Shown here piece by piece: positions 32,993-43,603 of a stretch of DNA of 64,000 bases. The notes beneath the pieces were generated by a model, which was not told the origin of the DNA, did no database searches, and saw nothing but the letters and a program-made list of their open reading frames with translations. Each line of letters begins with the position of its first letter. The stretch's first letter is position 1. A program made the translations under genes and the position numbers. The stretch is from Brevibacillus invocatus (GTDB lineage Bacteria > Bacillota > Bacilli > Brevibacillales > Brevibacillaceae), in contig NZ_RHHR01000034.1 in assembly GCF_003710915.1 (NCBI RefSeq), positions 1 through 64,000 of the forward strand. The letters are read 5' to 3'.

Positions 32993-34315
32993 TCAGGCGG
33001 AAGACGCGATGAGCTGGCGAACGGCATGCTGCATGGCCACGAGATCTTCAGGCGAGAGAGAATGCTCCTGATAGCGGTATTGCTCATAGTAACGCGTGAT
33101 GCGCTCAGCCAGAGCCAGGTGCTCAGCGTTGTCTAGCTTTCTGCGAAGTCGTTGCAGGAATTCCTGGCTTGTTTCGTAGCGATAGATTTGGATGCCTTGT
33201 CTGGACATGTGCTGTAAAAACTCGAAGTACGCGTACCGAACCGGTTCTTCAGACGGGCCGGGACGACGATGGAAAAAGCGCTCCAAATCGAGCACAGGCT
33301 GCCCGGGTTCTTCTGGCGGAGCGAGATCGGTCAGCACGCTGCTCGCGATCGGTTGGCTTTCCTGATGGTCGGCCTCTGCTTTCGTAAGATTTCGCTGCCT
33401 CCAGATGTACAGGGCGAGCAGGACTGCTACGAGGAGGATGGTTCCACCGATCAGATACGGCTCCAGTGAAGTAAAGAGGGGCTCCCCGGTTCCGTCCATA
33501 TTTTCGTAGGCCTGCTCGGCTGCACCACCTTGATCATTGATCATATCCGTGATGCGCTCATTTTTGGCGAAAAGGCTCGCCAAACTCTCTGACCAATCGG
33601 ACAAAGCCTGCAGGACCGGGCTGAATATCAGATAAAGCAGCTCGTAAACAGGCTCCTTCAACCACGCCCAAAGAGAGCCGATCAGCCACAGCAGCAAAGA
33701 GGCGCAAAGCACATAACCGGCAACAACGAGGCTACGTGTCGCAAGCAGCTGTGTCCCAAGCGATAAAGTCATGCCCACTGAAGGACGAGCCTGTGTGTTC
33801 CGCAGGTCAGTCATGTAGACGAGCCAGTTCAACACCAGATAACTGGCCAGGATCAGGATGAACATTCCGTAGAAGGGCACGGGGTCAATAGTAGCTCCAT
33901 CACCTGAACGGAGAAACAGGACGGCTATGATTAAATGCGTCAGGCAGATCCATACGGTCAGAAAAAAACGATTTTGCAGGTTGTCATACTGAAAGCTGCT
34001 TTGCGAGATGGATTGAACGCGCCAATACAACAGGCCGGTCAAGAGCAGGGCGATCAGCCAGGAGTCGAAGAACAAATAGCCGAGCATACCTATTCCAGCA
34101 AAGAGCGGGTACATGAGCAGATGCAACAACAGGATGCGGCTGCCTGACTGATGCAGCCAGCTGCCCATCAGAAAAAGCGCGGAAGCAGCCAACCCGAAGA
34201 CGAGCATATGTGTAACGCTGATCGACAGGAAGCCAAAGAGCATCAGAAGGCCAGCTGTCATCAAAGCCTCCATCCAAAAGTGGATGCCCAATCGTCCAAG
34301 GGCGAAGAAGCTCAT
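32993..34315 (-). CDS. Multi-pass membrane protein with C-terminal DUF4129-like domain
   Basis: 440 residues: about seven hydrophobic helices in the first 230 residues, an extracytoplasmic segment, a further helix (about 287-308), and a cytoplasmic C-terminal domain (about 360-440; VRYAYFEFLQHMSRQGIQIY, YETSQEFLQRL, RITRYYEQYRY) of DUF4129 type. Such proteins usually accompany MoxR and DUF58 partners, often with a transglutaminase domain; none is seen here. The ATG overlaps the stop of the DUF58 gene by 4 bases (ATGA), so translation is coupled. Last gene of the operon. Confidence 0.8.
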   Translation of the reverse strand: MSFFALGRLGIHFWMEALMTAGLLMLFGFLSISVTHMLVFGLAASALFLMGSWLHQSGSRILLLHLLMYPLFAGIGMLGYLFFDSWLIALLLTGLLYWRVQSISQSSFQYDNLQNRFFLTVWICLTHLIIAVLFLRSGDGATIDPVPFYGMFILILASYLVLNWLVYMTDLRNTQARPSVGMTLSLGTQLLATRSLVVAGYVLCASLLLWLIGSLWAWLKEPVYELLYLIFSPVLQALSDWSESLASLFAKNERITDMINDQGGAAEQAYENMDGTGEPLFTSLEPYLIGGTILLVAVLLALYIWRQRNLTKAEADHQESQPIASSVLTDLAPPEEPGQPVLDLERFFHRRPGPSEEPVRYAYFEFLQHMSRQGIQIYRYETSQEFLQRLRRKLDNAEHLALAERITRYYEQYRYQEHSLSPEDLVAMQHAVRQLIASSA

Positions 34316-35502
34316 GGCGACACCGCCCTTCTCCGCTGTATGGCGGTGGTTTCATATCGACGTAAAGCGGCCTGCTCGCCGGAAACGTCCAGCACAGCTA
34401 CTCGATGACCACGCCGAAGCAACCGATCAATCGATGCCTGCACGTGCTCATCCAGACGAGGCGTGATGAGCAGGATCGCATCTTTGGACGAGCTGTCCTC
34501 CAATCGACGCAATAACGAGGTGAGTGGAGTCGTGAAATAGTGATGAAGCTGGGCAAGCTGTGTCATGACATAGAGATGATGGGATTTTCCGCTTCCTGCT
34601 GGCAGATGGTAGAGCTCCCGCCCGCGTTGTTTGACTGTAAGGAACAGCTCATAGCTGAGTGAATGTCGTCTGCAATAGACGGAGATCGCAGCCATGCAGG
34701 AGATGGTTCGCTCATTCTCGTCGTGATTATGCCGTTGTAAGGACGGTTCATAGGAAGGCAGAATATGGCCCACGACTCTCCAGTTGGAGCGAGCAGTATG
34801 TTCAAACAGCCTGGTTTGCAGGGTATTGGTTTTGGCTGTCGCTTTCCAGTGAATGTTTTTGATTCGGTCACCCGGAAAATACGGTCTTACCCCACGCAAA
34901 AAGGTCATATCTTCCTGCTGTCTTTGCCGGGAAAGGCTGCTACCTTCAGGCTCCGTCTCGTCGAAAGCAAGCGGGGGAAGCGGCAGCGGAGTCGGATAGA
35001 CAAGCAGTGAAAAAGAGAGTGGCAGCGTCAACGTGCTCGGCTCACCGAGAAACAGCGGGATGGTTTCACACTCTACATCGGTTAGCCAGACCACTCCACG
35101 TTTGTGTGGGGTTAGGTCCAAGGTAAGAGCAGCCGTTTTGCGTGCTGGCACATCAAAGCGTAGTCGAATATACGTCCGTTGATTGCTCTGGCTGCTCTCG
35201 GCTGCTCCGGTTACGGTGACGTGATCCGGCAGGGTGATCCGAAGCCAGGTAGCAGGCAACGGCAGCCAGGAGCGATTGTGCAAGCGGACCGTTACTTGAA
35301 CGGGGGTACCCGGCATGACCCGGCTTTGATCAGCAGTCCAATCCACCTTCAGCCAGCGGCCAATTCGTGTCTGCCACCACTCTTGCGCTGCCGGCAGGAA
35401 AAGGAAAAGGCCGCCGAAAATCCAGAGAAAGCCGCTCCCGGAAAGCAGGGCTCCAAACAGGAGAATAAAGCCGATCAGCTGAAAAGGTTGCTTCGCGTTC
35501 AT
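34312..35502 (-). CDS. DUF58 domain protein
   Basis: 396 residues: two N-terminal hydrophobic segments (about 7-38), a beta-rich region, and the DUF58 signature VRPYFPGDRIKNIHWKATAK with the following LFEHT (about 205-232). A von Willebrand-like fold with ILLITPRLDEH follows near the C-terminus. DUF58 proteins work with MoxR AAA+ ATPases in poorly defined membrane or chaperone complexes. It starts 3 bases after the MoxR stop codon. Confidence 0.9.
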   Translation of the reverse strand: MNAKQPFQLIGFILLFGALLSGSGFLWIFGGLFLFLPAAQEWWQTRIGRWLKVDWTADQSRVMPGTPVQVTVRLHNRSWLPLPATWLRITLPDHVTVTGAAESSQSNQRTYIRLRFDVPARKTAALTLDLTPHKRGVVWLTDVECETIPLFLGEPSTLTLPLSFSLLVYPTPLPLPPLAFDETEPEGSSLSRQRQQEDMTFLRGVRPYFPGDRIKNIHWKATAKTNTLQTRLFEHTARSNWRVVGHILPSYEPSLQRHNHDENERTISCMAAISVYCRRHSLSYELFLTVKQRGRELYHLPAGSGKSHHLYVMTQLAQLHHYFTTPLTSLLRRLEDSSSKDAILLITPRLDEHVQASIDRLLRRGHRVAVLDVSGEQAALRRYETTAIQRRRAVSP

Positions 35503-35505
35503 TGC

Positions 35506-36444
35506 TTACACGCTTTCTTCGACCGGAGTCGGTACGCTTTGCAGAATTTGCTCGATGACTTCCTCCTCGGTCACATGCAGCTCGGCTTCCATAGACAGTC
35601 GGATGCGATGTGTGGCGAGGTAGGGAAAAACATGCTTCACATCATCTGGTAGTACAAAACGGCGACCATCGAGATAGGCGGCTGCCTGTGCACAGCGAAC
35701 CAGGGCAAGCATAGCCCGCGGACTGATCCCGACCTCCACAGAGCGGTTATGACGTGTCGCTTCTGTCAGGTCGATCACATAATCTTCTACAGTCGGGCTG
35801 ACATGAACCTTCGTTACTTCCTGTTGCAGAGAGATGATCTCTTCAACAGAGATGACCGGTTGTACCTCGTCGAGGGGGGATTGACTGCGGAAGCGACGCA
35901 AAATCTCCCGCGCATCCTCTTTATTGCCGTACCCGAGCGAAATTTTAAACAAAAAACGGTCCAATTGCGCTTCTGGCAGTGGATAAGTCCCTTCTGACTC
36001 AATCGGATTTTGTGTCGCGATGACCAGCATGGCAGGGGAGAGCGGCAACGTAACGCCTTCAATCGTCACCTGGCGCTCCTCCATGCACTCTAATAGACCT
36101 GATTGCGTACGTGGTGTAGCACGGTTGATCTCATCGGCGAGCAAAACGTCAGCAAACACGGGACCCTTGCGCAATTCGAAATCTTGGCTGCGTTGATTGA
36201 AAACGTGCAGTCCCACGATGTCGGACGGAAGCAGGTCAGCGGTAAATTGCACGCGATTGTAGCTGCCCCCGATCGCCTGTGCCAGCGTTTTGGCCAGTAC
36301 GGTTTTTCCCATGCCAGGCAAATCCTCCAGCAAGACATGGCCGCGAGCCAGCAAGGCCGTGACAAGCAAACGGATTTGTTTGTCTTTTCCGACAATGACG
36401 CGGTTAACGGCGTCGAGCAAGGTATTCAAAGAAGAATTGGACAT
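35506..36444 (-). CDS. MoxR family AAA+ ATPase
   Basis: 312 residues: Walker A GMGKTVLAKT (about 44-53), Walker B LLADEINRA (about 108-116), sensor region IATQNPIESEGTYPLPEAQLDRF, and the C-terminal lid (ISPRAMLALVRCAQAAA). MoxR proteins are chaperone-like ATPases that act on partners with VWA or DUF58 domains. First gene of the operon; the ATG at 36444 has AAAAGGAGA. Upstream lies a TATAAT-like -10 (36501-36506, minus strand) without a clear -35. Confidence 0.93.
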   Translation of the reverse strand: MSNSSLNTLLDAVNRVIVGKDKQIRLLVTALLARGHVLLEDLPGMGKTVLAKTLAQAIGGSYNRVQFTADLLPSDIVGLHVFNQRSQDFELRKGPVFADVLLADEINRATPRTQSGLLECMEERQVTIEGVTLPLSPAMLVIATQNPIESEGTYPLPEAQLDRFLFKISLGYGNKEDAREILRRFRSQSPLDEVQPVISVEEIISLQQEVTKVHVSPTVEDYVIDLTEATRHNRSVEVGISPRAMLALVRCAQAAAYLDGRRFVLPDDVKHVFPYLATHRIRLSMEAELHVTEEEVIEQILQSVPTPVEESV

Positions 36445-36582
36445 AGCAGATAGTCTCCTTTTTATTCTTTCCATCCATCAAACGATAGTACCCGTCCTTC
36501 ATTATACACATTCTCGATATGTAATTTGGGAAAATTTACAATATTTTATTGATCCAGTAGGTACACACATTCAGCATGCTCG

Positions 36583-37824
36583 CTATTGCTGCGCTTCTTT
36601 CAGACGGGTCTCGTGGCTTTGCGATAGTGCGCGAAAATAGGGCAGGAATATGCCTAACAAGGCGACGGCTACGATCAGGCATCCCATACTGATATAGATA
36701 GGACGAATGCCGATAGTCTCGCCCCATTGTCCACCTAGCCAGACACCGAGCGGCATCGTCATACGCATGATCAGCAGCCGGACGGAAAATACGCGTCCCA
36801 TGAGATCCGACGGTACGGAGAGCTGGTACAGATTGGTGCTGTGAACATGGAAAAAGGGAGCGGCTATTCCCGCGATCACTTCAATGAAAATCGCCAGGTA
36901 GAGATCCTGTACGACACCGAGAGCGATGAAGGTAGCGCCACCAAGCGCGATCGACCCGAGCATGATCACATGCTTTACCCGGAAATAGCGAGAAAGATAG
37001 GGTACGAGTAGCGAGCCAAGCAGATATCCCAATGGAAAGCCTGCCTGGAAAATTCCTACATGTAGCGAGGACCCATGCAGCTCGTCCACGATAAACGGGA
37101 TGGTCAGCACAATAGTAATGCCGACTGCGAACTGGACGACAGCCAAAAAAATGCCCAGCCACAGAAGGAGCGGCTTTTCCTGAAATACGCGGAATCCCGC
37201 GAGAAACATCCTGACCCACGATTGGGACTTCTCTGCCTTCTTTTCCTGATGGATCGGGCTTTTCCACAAGAGTAGACCGCTAAGCGCAAAGCCTGCCGCC
37301 ACCAGAACCAGCGACCAGGTTCCTTCCAGTGCGGCTACAATGACCCCACCAAGCACAGGACCGCAGATCATCGCCATGCGAAGGACTGCATCGAGGTAGG
37401 AATTGGCCGAAAGCAGCTGCTCCTTTTTCACCACAGAAGGGAGCAAGGACTGACTGGCTGGTACGTAGAGCGGCTGGATGAGTCCGTTGATCAGGGAAAT
37501 GAGATAGAATGGCCACTGCACCTCGGGCCAGAGGAGCAGACAGAGAAATGACAGACAAAAAGCCATACTTCTCGTCCATTGGCAGAAGACAAGGACCCGT
37601 TTTTTTTCCCAGCGATCCAGGTAGGGTCCCGCGATCAGTTGTACAGCCAGAGAAGGCAAAAAGTAGAGAAGCCACAAACCGCCAACAGCGGTGTAGGAGC
37701 CAGTAGCCTGATAAATCAGCCAGCTGTTGGCCAAGGTTCCAAGGGTAGCTCCCAGCTCCGAGACAAGCTGCCCTATCAGGATATACAAATAGGAAGGTTG
37801 GCGAAAGAGGGAAGGAACCGTCAA
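36583..37824 (-). CDS. MFS transporter (macrolide-efflux-like)
   Basis: 413 residues, 12 predicted helices, with the loop motif GPYLDRWEKKRVLV (about 66-79) of the MFS_3/MefA-like efflux family. It starts at TTG 37824 within the stop of the ArsR-type gene (TTGA overlap), supported by AGAGGGGGA. Coupled to the regulator, which probably controls it. Substrate unknown. Confidence 0.9.
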   Translation of the reverse strand: MTVPSLFRQPSYLYILIGQLVSELGATLGTLANSWLIYQATGSYTAVGGLWLLYFLPSLAVQLIAGPYLDRWEKKRVLVFCQWTRSMAFCLSFLCLLLWPEVQWPFYLISLINGLIQPLYVPASQSLLPSVVKKEQLLSANSYLDAVLRMAMICGPVLGGVIVAALEGTWSLVLVAAGFALSGLLLWKSPIHQEKKAEKSQSWVRMFLAGFRVFQEKPLLLWLGIFLAVVQFAVGITIVLTIPFIVDELHGSSLHVGIFQAGFPLGYLLGSLLVPYLSRYFRVKHVIMLGSIALGGATFIALGVVQDLYLAIFIEVIAGIAAPFFHVHSTNLYQLSVPSDLMGRVFSVRLLIMRMTMPLGVWLGGQWGETIGIRPIYISMGCLIVAVALLGIFLPYFRALSQSHETRLKEAQQ

Positions 37825-38885
37825 AAAGATTCCCCCTCTGGTCTCTTATCGCTAACGAATTGTTCGAGCAGCAGAGGCAGCCTGTCCAAGGCCGTTCGTT
37901 TCCATCTATACTTCGTACCTTGTGTTTCCACCAAGCGGGCTGCGCGCAGCATGGACAGATGATGGTGTACGGTGGATTTGCCAAGCTGCAAACGCTCAGT
38001 CAGTTCTTGCAGACTCATTTCCTGTTCAGCAAGGATTTTGAGCAGTCGCAGTCGATGTTCGTCGCCTAATGCTTTCAAGAGCTGGACAAGCAATTGAGGT
38101 GGACGATACGGGTCGGCCTGTTCAAAGAGATGCTGCTCTGCGACTGGATAGTAGAAAATTTTTGTCTGTGGGGCGTCTGCCTGTACGGTCCAGGGACGGT
38201 AAATCGCTTGAGGAACAAGCAGCACGCGTGTAACAGTCGGCTCAGGAGGATATTCGCCGTCCGTGGCCAGCGAAACGAGTTCCTCAGGTGACATTTTTCC
38301 CATCCAGGCCTCTTTTTGTGCCCGGTCACGTTCCAGCATGCGGGAGATTTCCAGCTCTCGCGGCTTGACATGTGCGAGATACCAGCCCTGGATCAATACG
38401 CTCAAATGCTTCCGCAGCTCACCTGGATTGACGGTGGCCACATGAGAGATGTATGCAGGAAAGAAGAGGTGGTCATGGCATGTCTGGCGCAAATACAAGA
38501 TGTCCCCTTCATTGCCAGCAGCAGCCCGGAGTCTTGCTGGTTGATGCTCTTCTCCAAGATAGGGCAGGGCCAGATAGCGCAGCTCCTCATCAGATAGCTG
38601 CTGAAGAAAAGCCAGAAATGCTTCCAGGTCAGAAAATGCCTGGACATGAAGCAGCTGCAGGAGTGTTTTCCACGTGTTGTGCTCCTTCGCATAGGCCACT
38701 TCCGCGTGAACGTCAGGGGGGAGGTCAGCCAGCAGCTGATGCCAGTACTCACTTGGCTGTTCCAAAGTGGGGTGGATCGAGTCATAGGTTGCAGCAGCGA
38801 TTCCCAATGCAGCTTCAAATAGCGGGGAATGCGACAACTCTACCCGATAGGTGGTACGGCTGATACCCATGTTTAACCGTTTCAT
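37821..38885 (-). CDS. ArsR-type regulator with large N-terminal effector domain
   Basis: 354 residues. The HTH is unusually at the C-terminus (about 275-340: LGDEHRLRLLKILAEQEMSL, LQLGKSTVHHHLSMLRAARLV). The first about 260 residues form a DUF5937-like effector domain (RVELSHSPLFEAALGIAAATYDS). It is translated together with the downstream MFS gene, pointing to control of efflux. The long inverted repeat upstream is a likely operator. ATG at 38885; ribosome site weak (GAAAGAG). Confidence 0.85.
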   Translation of the reverse strand: MKRLNMGISRTTYRVELSHSPLFEAALGIAAATYDSIHPTLEQPSEYWHQLLADLPPDVHAEVAYAKEHNTWKTLLQLLHVQAFSDLEAFLAFLQQLSDEELRYLALPYLGEEHQPARLRAAAGNEGDILYLRQTCHDHLFFPAYISHVATVNPGELRKHLSVLIQGWYLAHVKPRELEISRMLERDRAQKEAWMGKMSPEELVSLATDGEYPPEPTVTRVLLVPQAIYRPWTVQADAPQTKIFYYPVAEQHLFEQADPYRPPQLLVQLLKALGDEHRLRLLKILAEQEMSLQELTERLQLGKSTVHHHLSMLRAARLVETQGTKYRWKRTALDRLPLLLEQFVSDKRPEGESF

Positions 38886-38919
38886 TGGATCACTCTTTCA
38901 ACTGGATTCATTGTTGATA

Positions 38920-38958
38920 TTCTAAAATATTCGAACGATAAATTCAATATTTTTAGAA
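38920..38958. promoter_or_regulatory. Long inverted repeat between ArsR-type regulator and EcsC genes
   Basis: TTCTAAAATATT (38920-38931), 14-base spacer, AATATTTTTAGAA (38946-38958); arms complementary except one extra base. Located 35 bases upstream of the regulator start, between divergent genes. Candidate autoregulatory operator. Confidence 0.65.
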
Positions 38959-39081
38959 ACAGAGCATTTGATTGTTGGAATCAGGCCGTAGCTCGAACCT
39001 ACCATGCTGCAAGTGAAACATTTGAAGCCGGGTATCGTAAGAGAGATATTATGCGTGAAATCTGGGAGGGAAATGCGACCG

Positions 39082-39924
39082 ATGGAGTCAAAAGAGTCAT
39101 TGATACAGTCTTTGAAAGAAGTGGAGGCTTGGGAGAAGGGACAGAACGATTTGTGGTTCTGGGAAAAGCTCGGAAGGCTTCCTTTTGTCCTTTTGGACCG
39201 CATTACGCCAGCCTTTGTCAGGGAAAAGCTGGGCTTGGCCGTAGACGAAATGACAGCATTTCTCGAAACAGGTGGAACCTATCTCGTGCAGGACGAACCC
39301 ATTTACAACAGATTTCGCAAGCGGATGAAGGAGGGGAGCTCCTCCAACATTGGAGTGGACGAGATTGCAGCAGCGCCGCTCTCGTTGATGAACGAGGTAG
39401 CGATGGAGCTGAGGGAATCGCGGGCAACCTTTGCCACTGTGCAAGGAGCGACGACAGGGATCGGCGGGATTTTTACGCTGGCTTTGGATATTCCTTTGCT
39501 GATCGGGACATCGCTGAAAGTGTTGCAGGAAATGTCGCTCAGCTACGGGTATCGTCCGGAGGAGAAGAAGGAGCGTCTGTTTGTGGTGAAATGTCTGCAG
39601 TTTGCCTCGTCAGATATCGTGGGGAAAAAAGCGATATTGGCCGAGCTTTCGCACTTTGACGATCCTCATGCGCAGAAGGATGTGATCGCGCAATTGCAGG
39701 GCTGGCGTGAAGTCGTCGTGACGTACACGGAGAATTTTGGTTGGAAAAAGCTGTTTCAAATGGTGCCGATCGCAGGAATTTTGTTCGGGGCGTATTTGAA
39801 TCGCTCCACTGTGCAGGATGTGGCGGAAGCGGGAATGATGCTGTACCGCAAGCGGCGGATACTGGAGCGCATGCGAGAGATCGATCAGCGCGATCGGATC
39901 AATTCGACGATACCGCCGCAGTGA
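39082..39924 (+). CDS. EcsC family protein
   Basis: About 280 residues. EcsC-family pattern: N-terminal helical region with WEKLGRLPFVLLDRITP, a central Gly/Ala-rich hydrophobic stretch (GATTGIGGIFTLALDIPLLIGTSLKVLQEMSLSYGY), and a C-terminal KKLFQMVPIAGILFGAYLNRSTVQDVAEAGMMLYRKR segment. Function of the family is not established beyond genetic links to secretion in B. subtilis. I start at ATG 39082, 11 bases after GGGAGGG; the in-frame ATG at 39073 is very close to that site. Confidence 0.85.
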   Translation: MESKESLIQSLKEVEAWEKGQNDLWFWEKLGRLPFVLLDRITPAFVREKLGLAVDEMTAFLETGGTYLVQDEPIYNRFRKRMKEGSSSNIGVDEIAAAPLSLMNEVAMELRESRATFATVQGATTGIGGIFTLALDIPLLIGTSLKVLQEMSLSYGYRPEEKKERLFVVKCLQFASSDIVGKKAILAELSHFDDPHAQKDVIAQLQGWREVVVTYTENFGWKKLFQMVPIAGILFGAYLNRSTVQDVAEAGMMLYRKRRILERMREIDQRDRINSTIPPQ

Positions 39925-39942
39925 GAGGCGATTCGAGGTAGA

Positions 39943-39990
39943 AAAGACCGGTTCTCGAGTAGAAATCTACTTTTGAACCGGCCTTGTTTT
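39943..39990. terminator. Terminator between EcsC and metY genes
   Basis: GACCGGTTC ... GAACCGGcC hairpin with an inner GTAGA/TCTAC stem, between convergent genes. Confidence 0.75.
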
Positions 39991-40000
39991 GGTCGAGAGT

Positions 40001-41515
<1,515 letters not shown>

Positions 41516-41543
41516 ATCGTGAGTTTTCGTATTAATTATCACA

Positions 41544-41572
41544 ATTGTATGAAAGTGATACTCTTCTGTCAA
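41544..41572 (-). promoter_or_regulatory. Sigma-A promoter of the S-box/metY unit
   Basis: Minus strand TTGACA (41567-41572), 17-base spacer, TACAAT (41544-41549); start expected about 20 bases before the riboswitch. Confidence 0.85.
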
Positions 41573-41644
41573 TTAAAATATTAGTTTTCATAGTGGTTTA
41601 TGTGGCATTCGATTAAGTATAGGAAGGAAAGGCTGTGAACGCTT

Positions 41645-41869
41645 ATGAGCACGAAGAAACATGGCAAGCTTCGGATCGCCTATCTGATTCCGAATATCGG
41701 CTGCTACCTGATGATTCTGTACATCGGTTTCTTCATATTTCAAAACGCCCGGGAGCTGGAGGAGATCGGTCAGTTGGGCATGTGGCTATTGATGCTGATC
41801 CTGCTTACACTGGTAAGTCTCTACGGCTCGTATCGGATCGCTACGTGGATTAAGCAAGGAAAAGTATAA
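41645..41869 (+). CDS. 74-residue membrane protein of unknown function
   Basis: Two membrane helices (about residues 11-33 and 43-63) with a basic N-terminus (STKKHGKLR) and a KQGKV tail. GGAAAGG lies about 12 bases before the ATG, a rather long spacing. An overlapping frame starting at GTG 41635 is not protein-like. Followed by a strong terminator. No family recognised. Confidence 0.68.
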   Translation: MSTKKHGKLRIAYLIPNIGCYLMILYIGFFIFQNARELEEIGQLGMWLLMLILLTLVSLYGSYRIATWIKQGKV

Positions 41870-41881
41870 ACTTCGTTTCAT

Positions 41882-41923
41882 AAAAAAAGAGGAGAGCAGC
41901 TGATCTGCCTCCTCTTTTCTTTC
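41882..41923. terminator. Bidirectional terminator
   Basis: AAAGAGGAGAGCAG-CTGAT-CTGCCTCCTCTTTT hairpin between the 74-residue gene and the convergent CDGSH-like gene. Confidence 0.85.
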
Positions 41924-41931
41924 ATTTGTCA

Positions 41932-42012
41932 TTAGTCTTTTTTGATCGTAGCGTGTGTACCATCGCAGTTTCCGTTTGCGTTTTTAGTTTGACCGCATTT
42001 ACAGGTTCCCAT
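41932..42012 (-). CDS. 26-residue CDGSH-like iron-sulfur miniprotein
   Basis: Start ATG at 42012 with GGAGGGGA 6-8 bases upstream. The peptide contains CKCGQTKNANGNCDGTH, which matches the core of the CDGSH [2Fe-2S] motif (CxC ... CDG[S/T]H) with ligands Cys4, Cys6, Cys16 and His20. The gap between the CxC pair and CDGTH is one residue longer than the eight of mitoNEET (known family spacing). Only six residues (ATIKKD) follow the motif, so it is close to a bare metal-binding motif. A cluster would probably need dimerisation (inference). Confidence 0.7.
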   Translation of the reverse strand: MGTCKCGQTKNANGNCDGTHATIKKD

Positions 42013-42343
42013 TCTTTTCCCCTCCAGTCCTTATTACAATGCCTATTATAATCAATTAACTTACTAAAAACAAGTTAATTACATTTGATAATGAATCTCA
42101 AATACAGGCGTGGCGCATAAAAAACATGACGTTAATTTGTAACGCTTTCGCCTTCGCTCGTTCACAAATACTTTGCCGGTGTAAAGGGATTCGTCCTGCA
42201 TTTTGTGCTAAGCTTCACCTGAGTTCATCTGTTTGAAGTCGCCTTTTGTGAAGTGTCGTTCAGTTAGAAAATAAAACGTGCATATGTTATGATGAAGCAG
42301 GAAAAAATCGATTGCGTAATCGTACATATAGGGGGATTTCAGG
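42013..42343. other. 331-nt intergenic region before the rhodanese gene
   Basis: AT-rich near 42045-42100. A TATGAT at about 42287-42292 may be the -10 of the rhodanese gene, with a poor -35 (TTAGAA at 18 bases). No gene or clear structured element seen. Confidence 0.4.
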
Positions 42344-42658
42344 ATGAACGAACAGGTAAAAGAAATAACTCCACAAGAATTGCTGGAAAAACTCGAAGCA
42401 AAAGAACCGGTGCAGGTTATTGACGTTCGTGAAGTGGATGAGTGGAATGCTGGTCATATCAAACAAGCGAAGCTGATTCCGCTTGGATTCTTGCCTCATC
42501 GAGTGGATGAGCTGGATAAAAATATTCCCGTAGTGATGGTGTGCCGCAGCGGTGCGCGCAGCCACAGAGCGACCGAGTATTTGAGCGAGATGGGCTATGA
42601 TGTAGCCAATATGGTCGGTGGCATGCTCGCTTGGCCGGGAGAGAAAGAAGAATCCTAA
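42344..42658 (+). CDS. Rhodanese domain protein
   Basis: 104 residues, a single rhodanese domain: VQVIDVREVDEWNAGHIKQAKLIP (CH2A-like), active-site Cys67 in VCRSGARS, and the C-terminal NMVGGMLAWPG. The Cys carries a persulfide for sulfur transfer. AGGGGGATTTCAGG precedes the ATG. Followed 82 bases later by the Sco gene. Confidence 0.92.
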   Translation: MNEQVKEITPQELLEKLEAKEPVQVIDVREVDEWNAGHIKQAKLIPLGFLPHRVDELDKNIPVVMVCRSGARSHRATEYLSEMGYDVANMVGGMLAWPGEKEES

Positions 42659-42740
42659 GCAAGACGTGTACGCACGTAAAATGCGGCTGGCATGAGGAGA
42701 GGTGTGAAGCCGCAGGGAAGAGCATGGGGAGGCAATACTC

Positions 42741-43379
42741 GTGAGTGAAGGTGCAAAGAAAGAATCATCTGTTCAAAAACACTGGTTTCCAGTATTAGCT
42801 GGTGTGCTGATTTTGGCGATTATCGGGATCTTTGGTTACCAATACATGCAGAAGACCCAGATTCCGGTCATCAAGGCATTGAATGATTTCACATTGGACA
42901 ATATTGACGGCTCGAAGTATACCTTCTCGGAGAGTGCGGGCAAGGTGCGATTGGTTGAATTCATCTTCACCAATTGCCCGGATATTTGTCCTGCGACGAC
43001 TTACAATATGTCCCAGCTGCAAGAGCAGTTGAAGGAAAAGGGATTGTTTGGGGACAAGGTAGAGTTCCTCACCATTACCTTTGATCCGGATTATGATACT
43101 CCAGAAGTGCTGCAGCAGTACGCGGAAAAATTCCACGCTGACCAGAGCGGCTGGAAGTTTTTGCGCGGCGACAATGCAGCCATTGAAACGGTCACTAAAG
43201 ACTTTGGGATGGCTGTCATGAAGCTGCCGGATGAGAATTCGCCGTCTGGGTATTCGATTACCCATACAGCCCGTATGTTCCTCGTCGATGGTGATGGCAA
43301 CATGCGTCAAGCCTATGGCATGGCAGCGGACATGGATATGGATTTGATGATGAAAGAGATGTCGATCCTCGCAGATTAG
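42741..43379 (+). CDS. SCO1/SenC family copper chaperone
   Basis: 212 residues: one membrane anchor (about 17-34), then a thioredoxin-like domain outside the membrane. Copper ligands Cys79 and Cys83 (TNCPDICPATT) and His175 (YSITHTARMF) match the Sco family. It delivers copper to, or reduces, the CuA site of cytochrome oxidase subunit II. The ba3 subunit II at 4538-5005 is a candidate client. GTG start at 42741 preceded by GGGGAGG. Ends at a strong terminator. Confidence 0.93.
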   Translation: MSEGAKKESSVQKHWFPVLAGVLILAIIGIFGYQYMQKTQIPVIKALNDFTLDNIDGSKYTFSESAGKVRLVEFIFTNCPDICPATTYNMSQLQEQLKEKGLFGDKVEFLTITFDPDYDTPEVLQQYAEKFHADQSGWKFLRGDNAAIETVTKDFGMAVMKLPDENSPSGYSITHTARMFLVDGDGNMRQAYGMAADMDMDLMMKEMSILAD

Positions 43380-43407
43380 GATAAGTTGGCAGTCCAATCG
43401 GATGTTG

Positions 43408-43458
43408 CGAACGCCCACTTGCGATTGCTTAGTAAAGCAAGAGCAGGTGGGCGTTTTG
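43408..43458 (+). terminator. Terminator after the Sco gene
   Basis: AACGCCCACTTGC ... GCAGGTGGGCGTT hairpin followed by TTT. Confidence 0.8.
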
Positions 43459-43603
43459 TGTCCCTTTTCTCGTCAAAATGTAGGAGATAGGCCGAGATTG
43501 GCAAGACTAGATGAAACGAATGCCTTCCGGTGTGATACAATAGAGGTGGCATGCTTGGTTCGGGTTCCCAAAATCATGCACGATGACGTTAGGAGGAAAG
43601 AGT

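Noticed and set aside
41635-41853. Plus-strand frame starting at GTG 41635, overlapping the 74-residue membrane protein
   Set aside because: Translation is hydrophilic and unlike a protein family. The overlapping frame gives two clean membrane helices.
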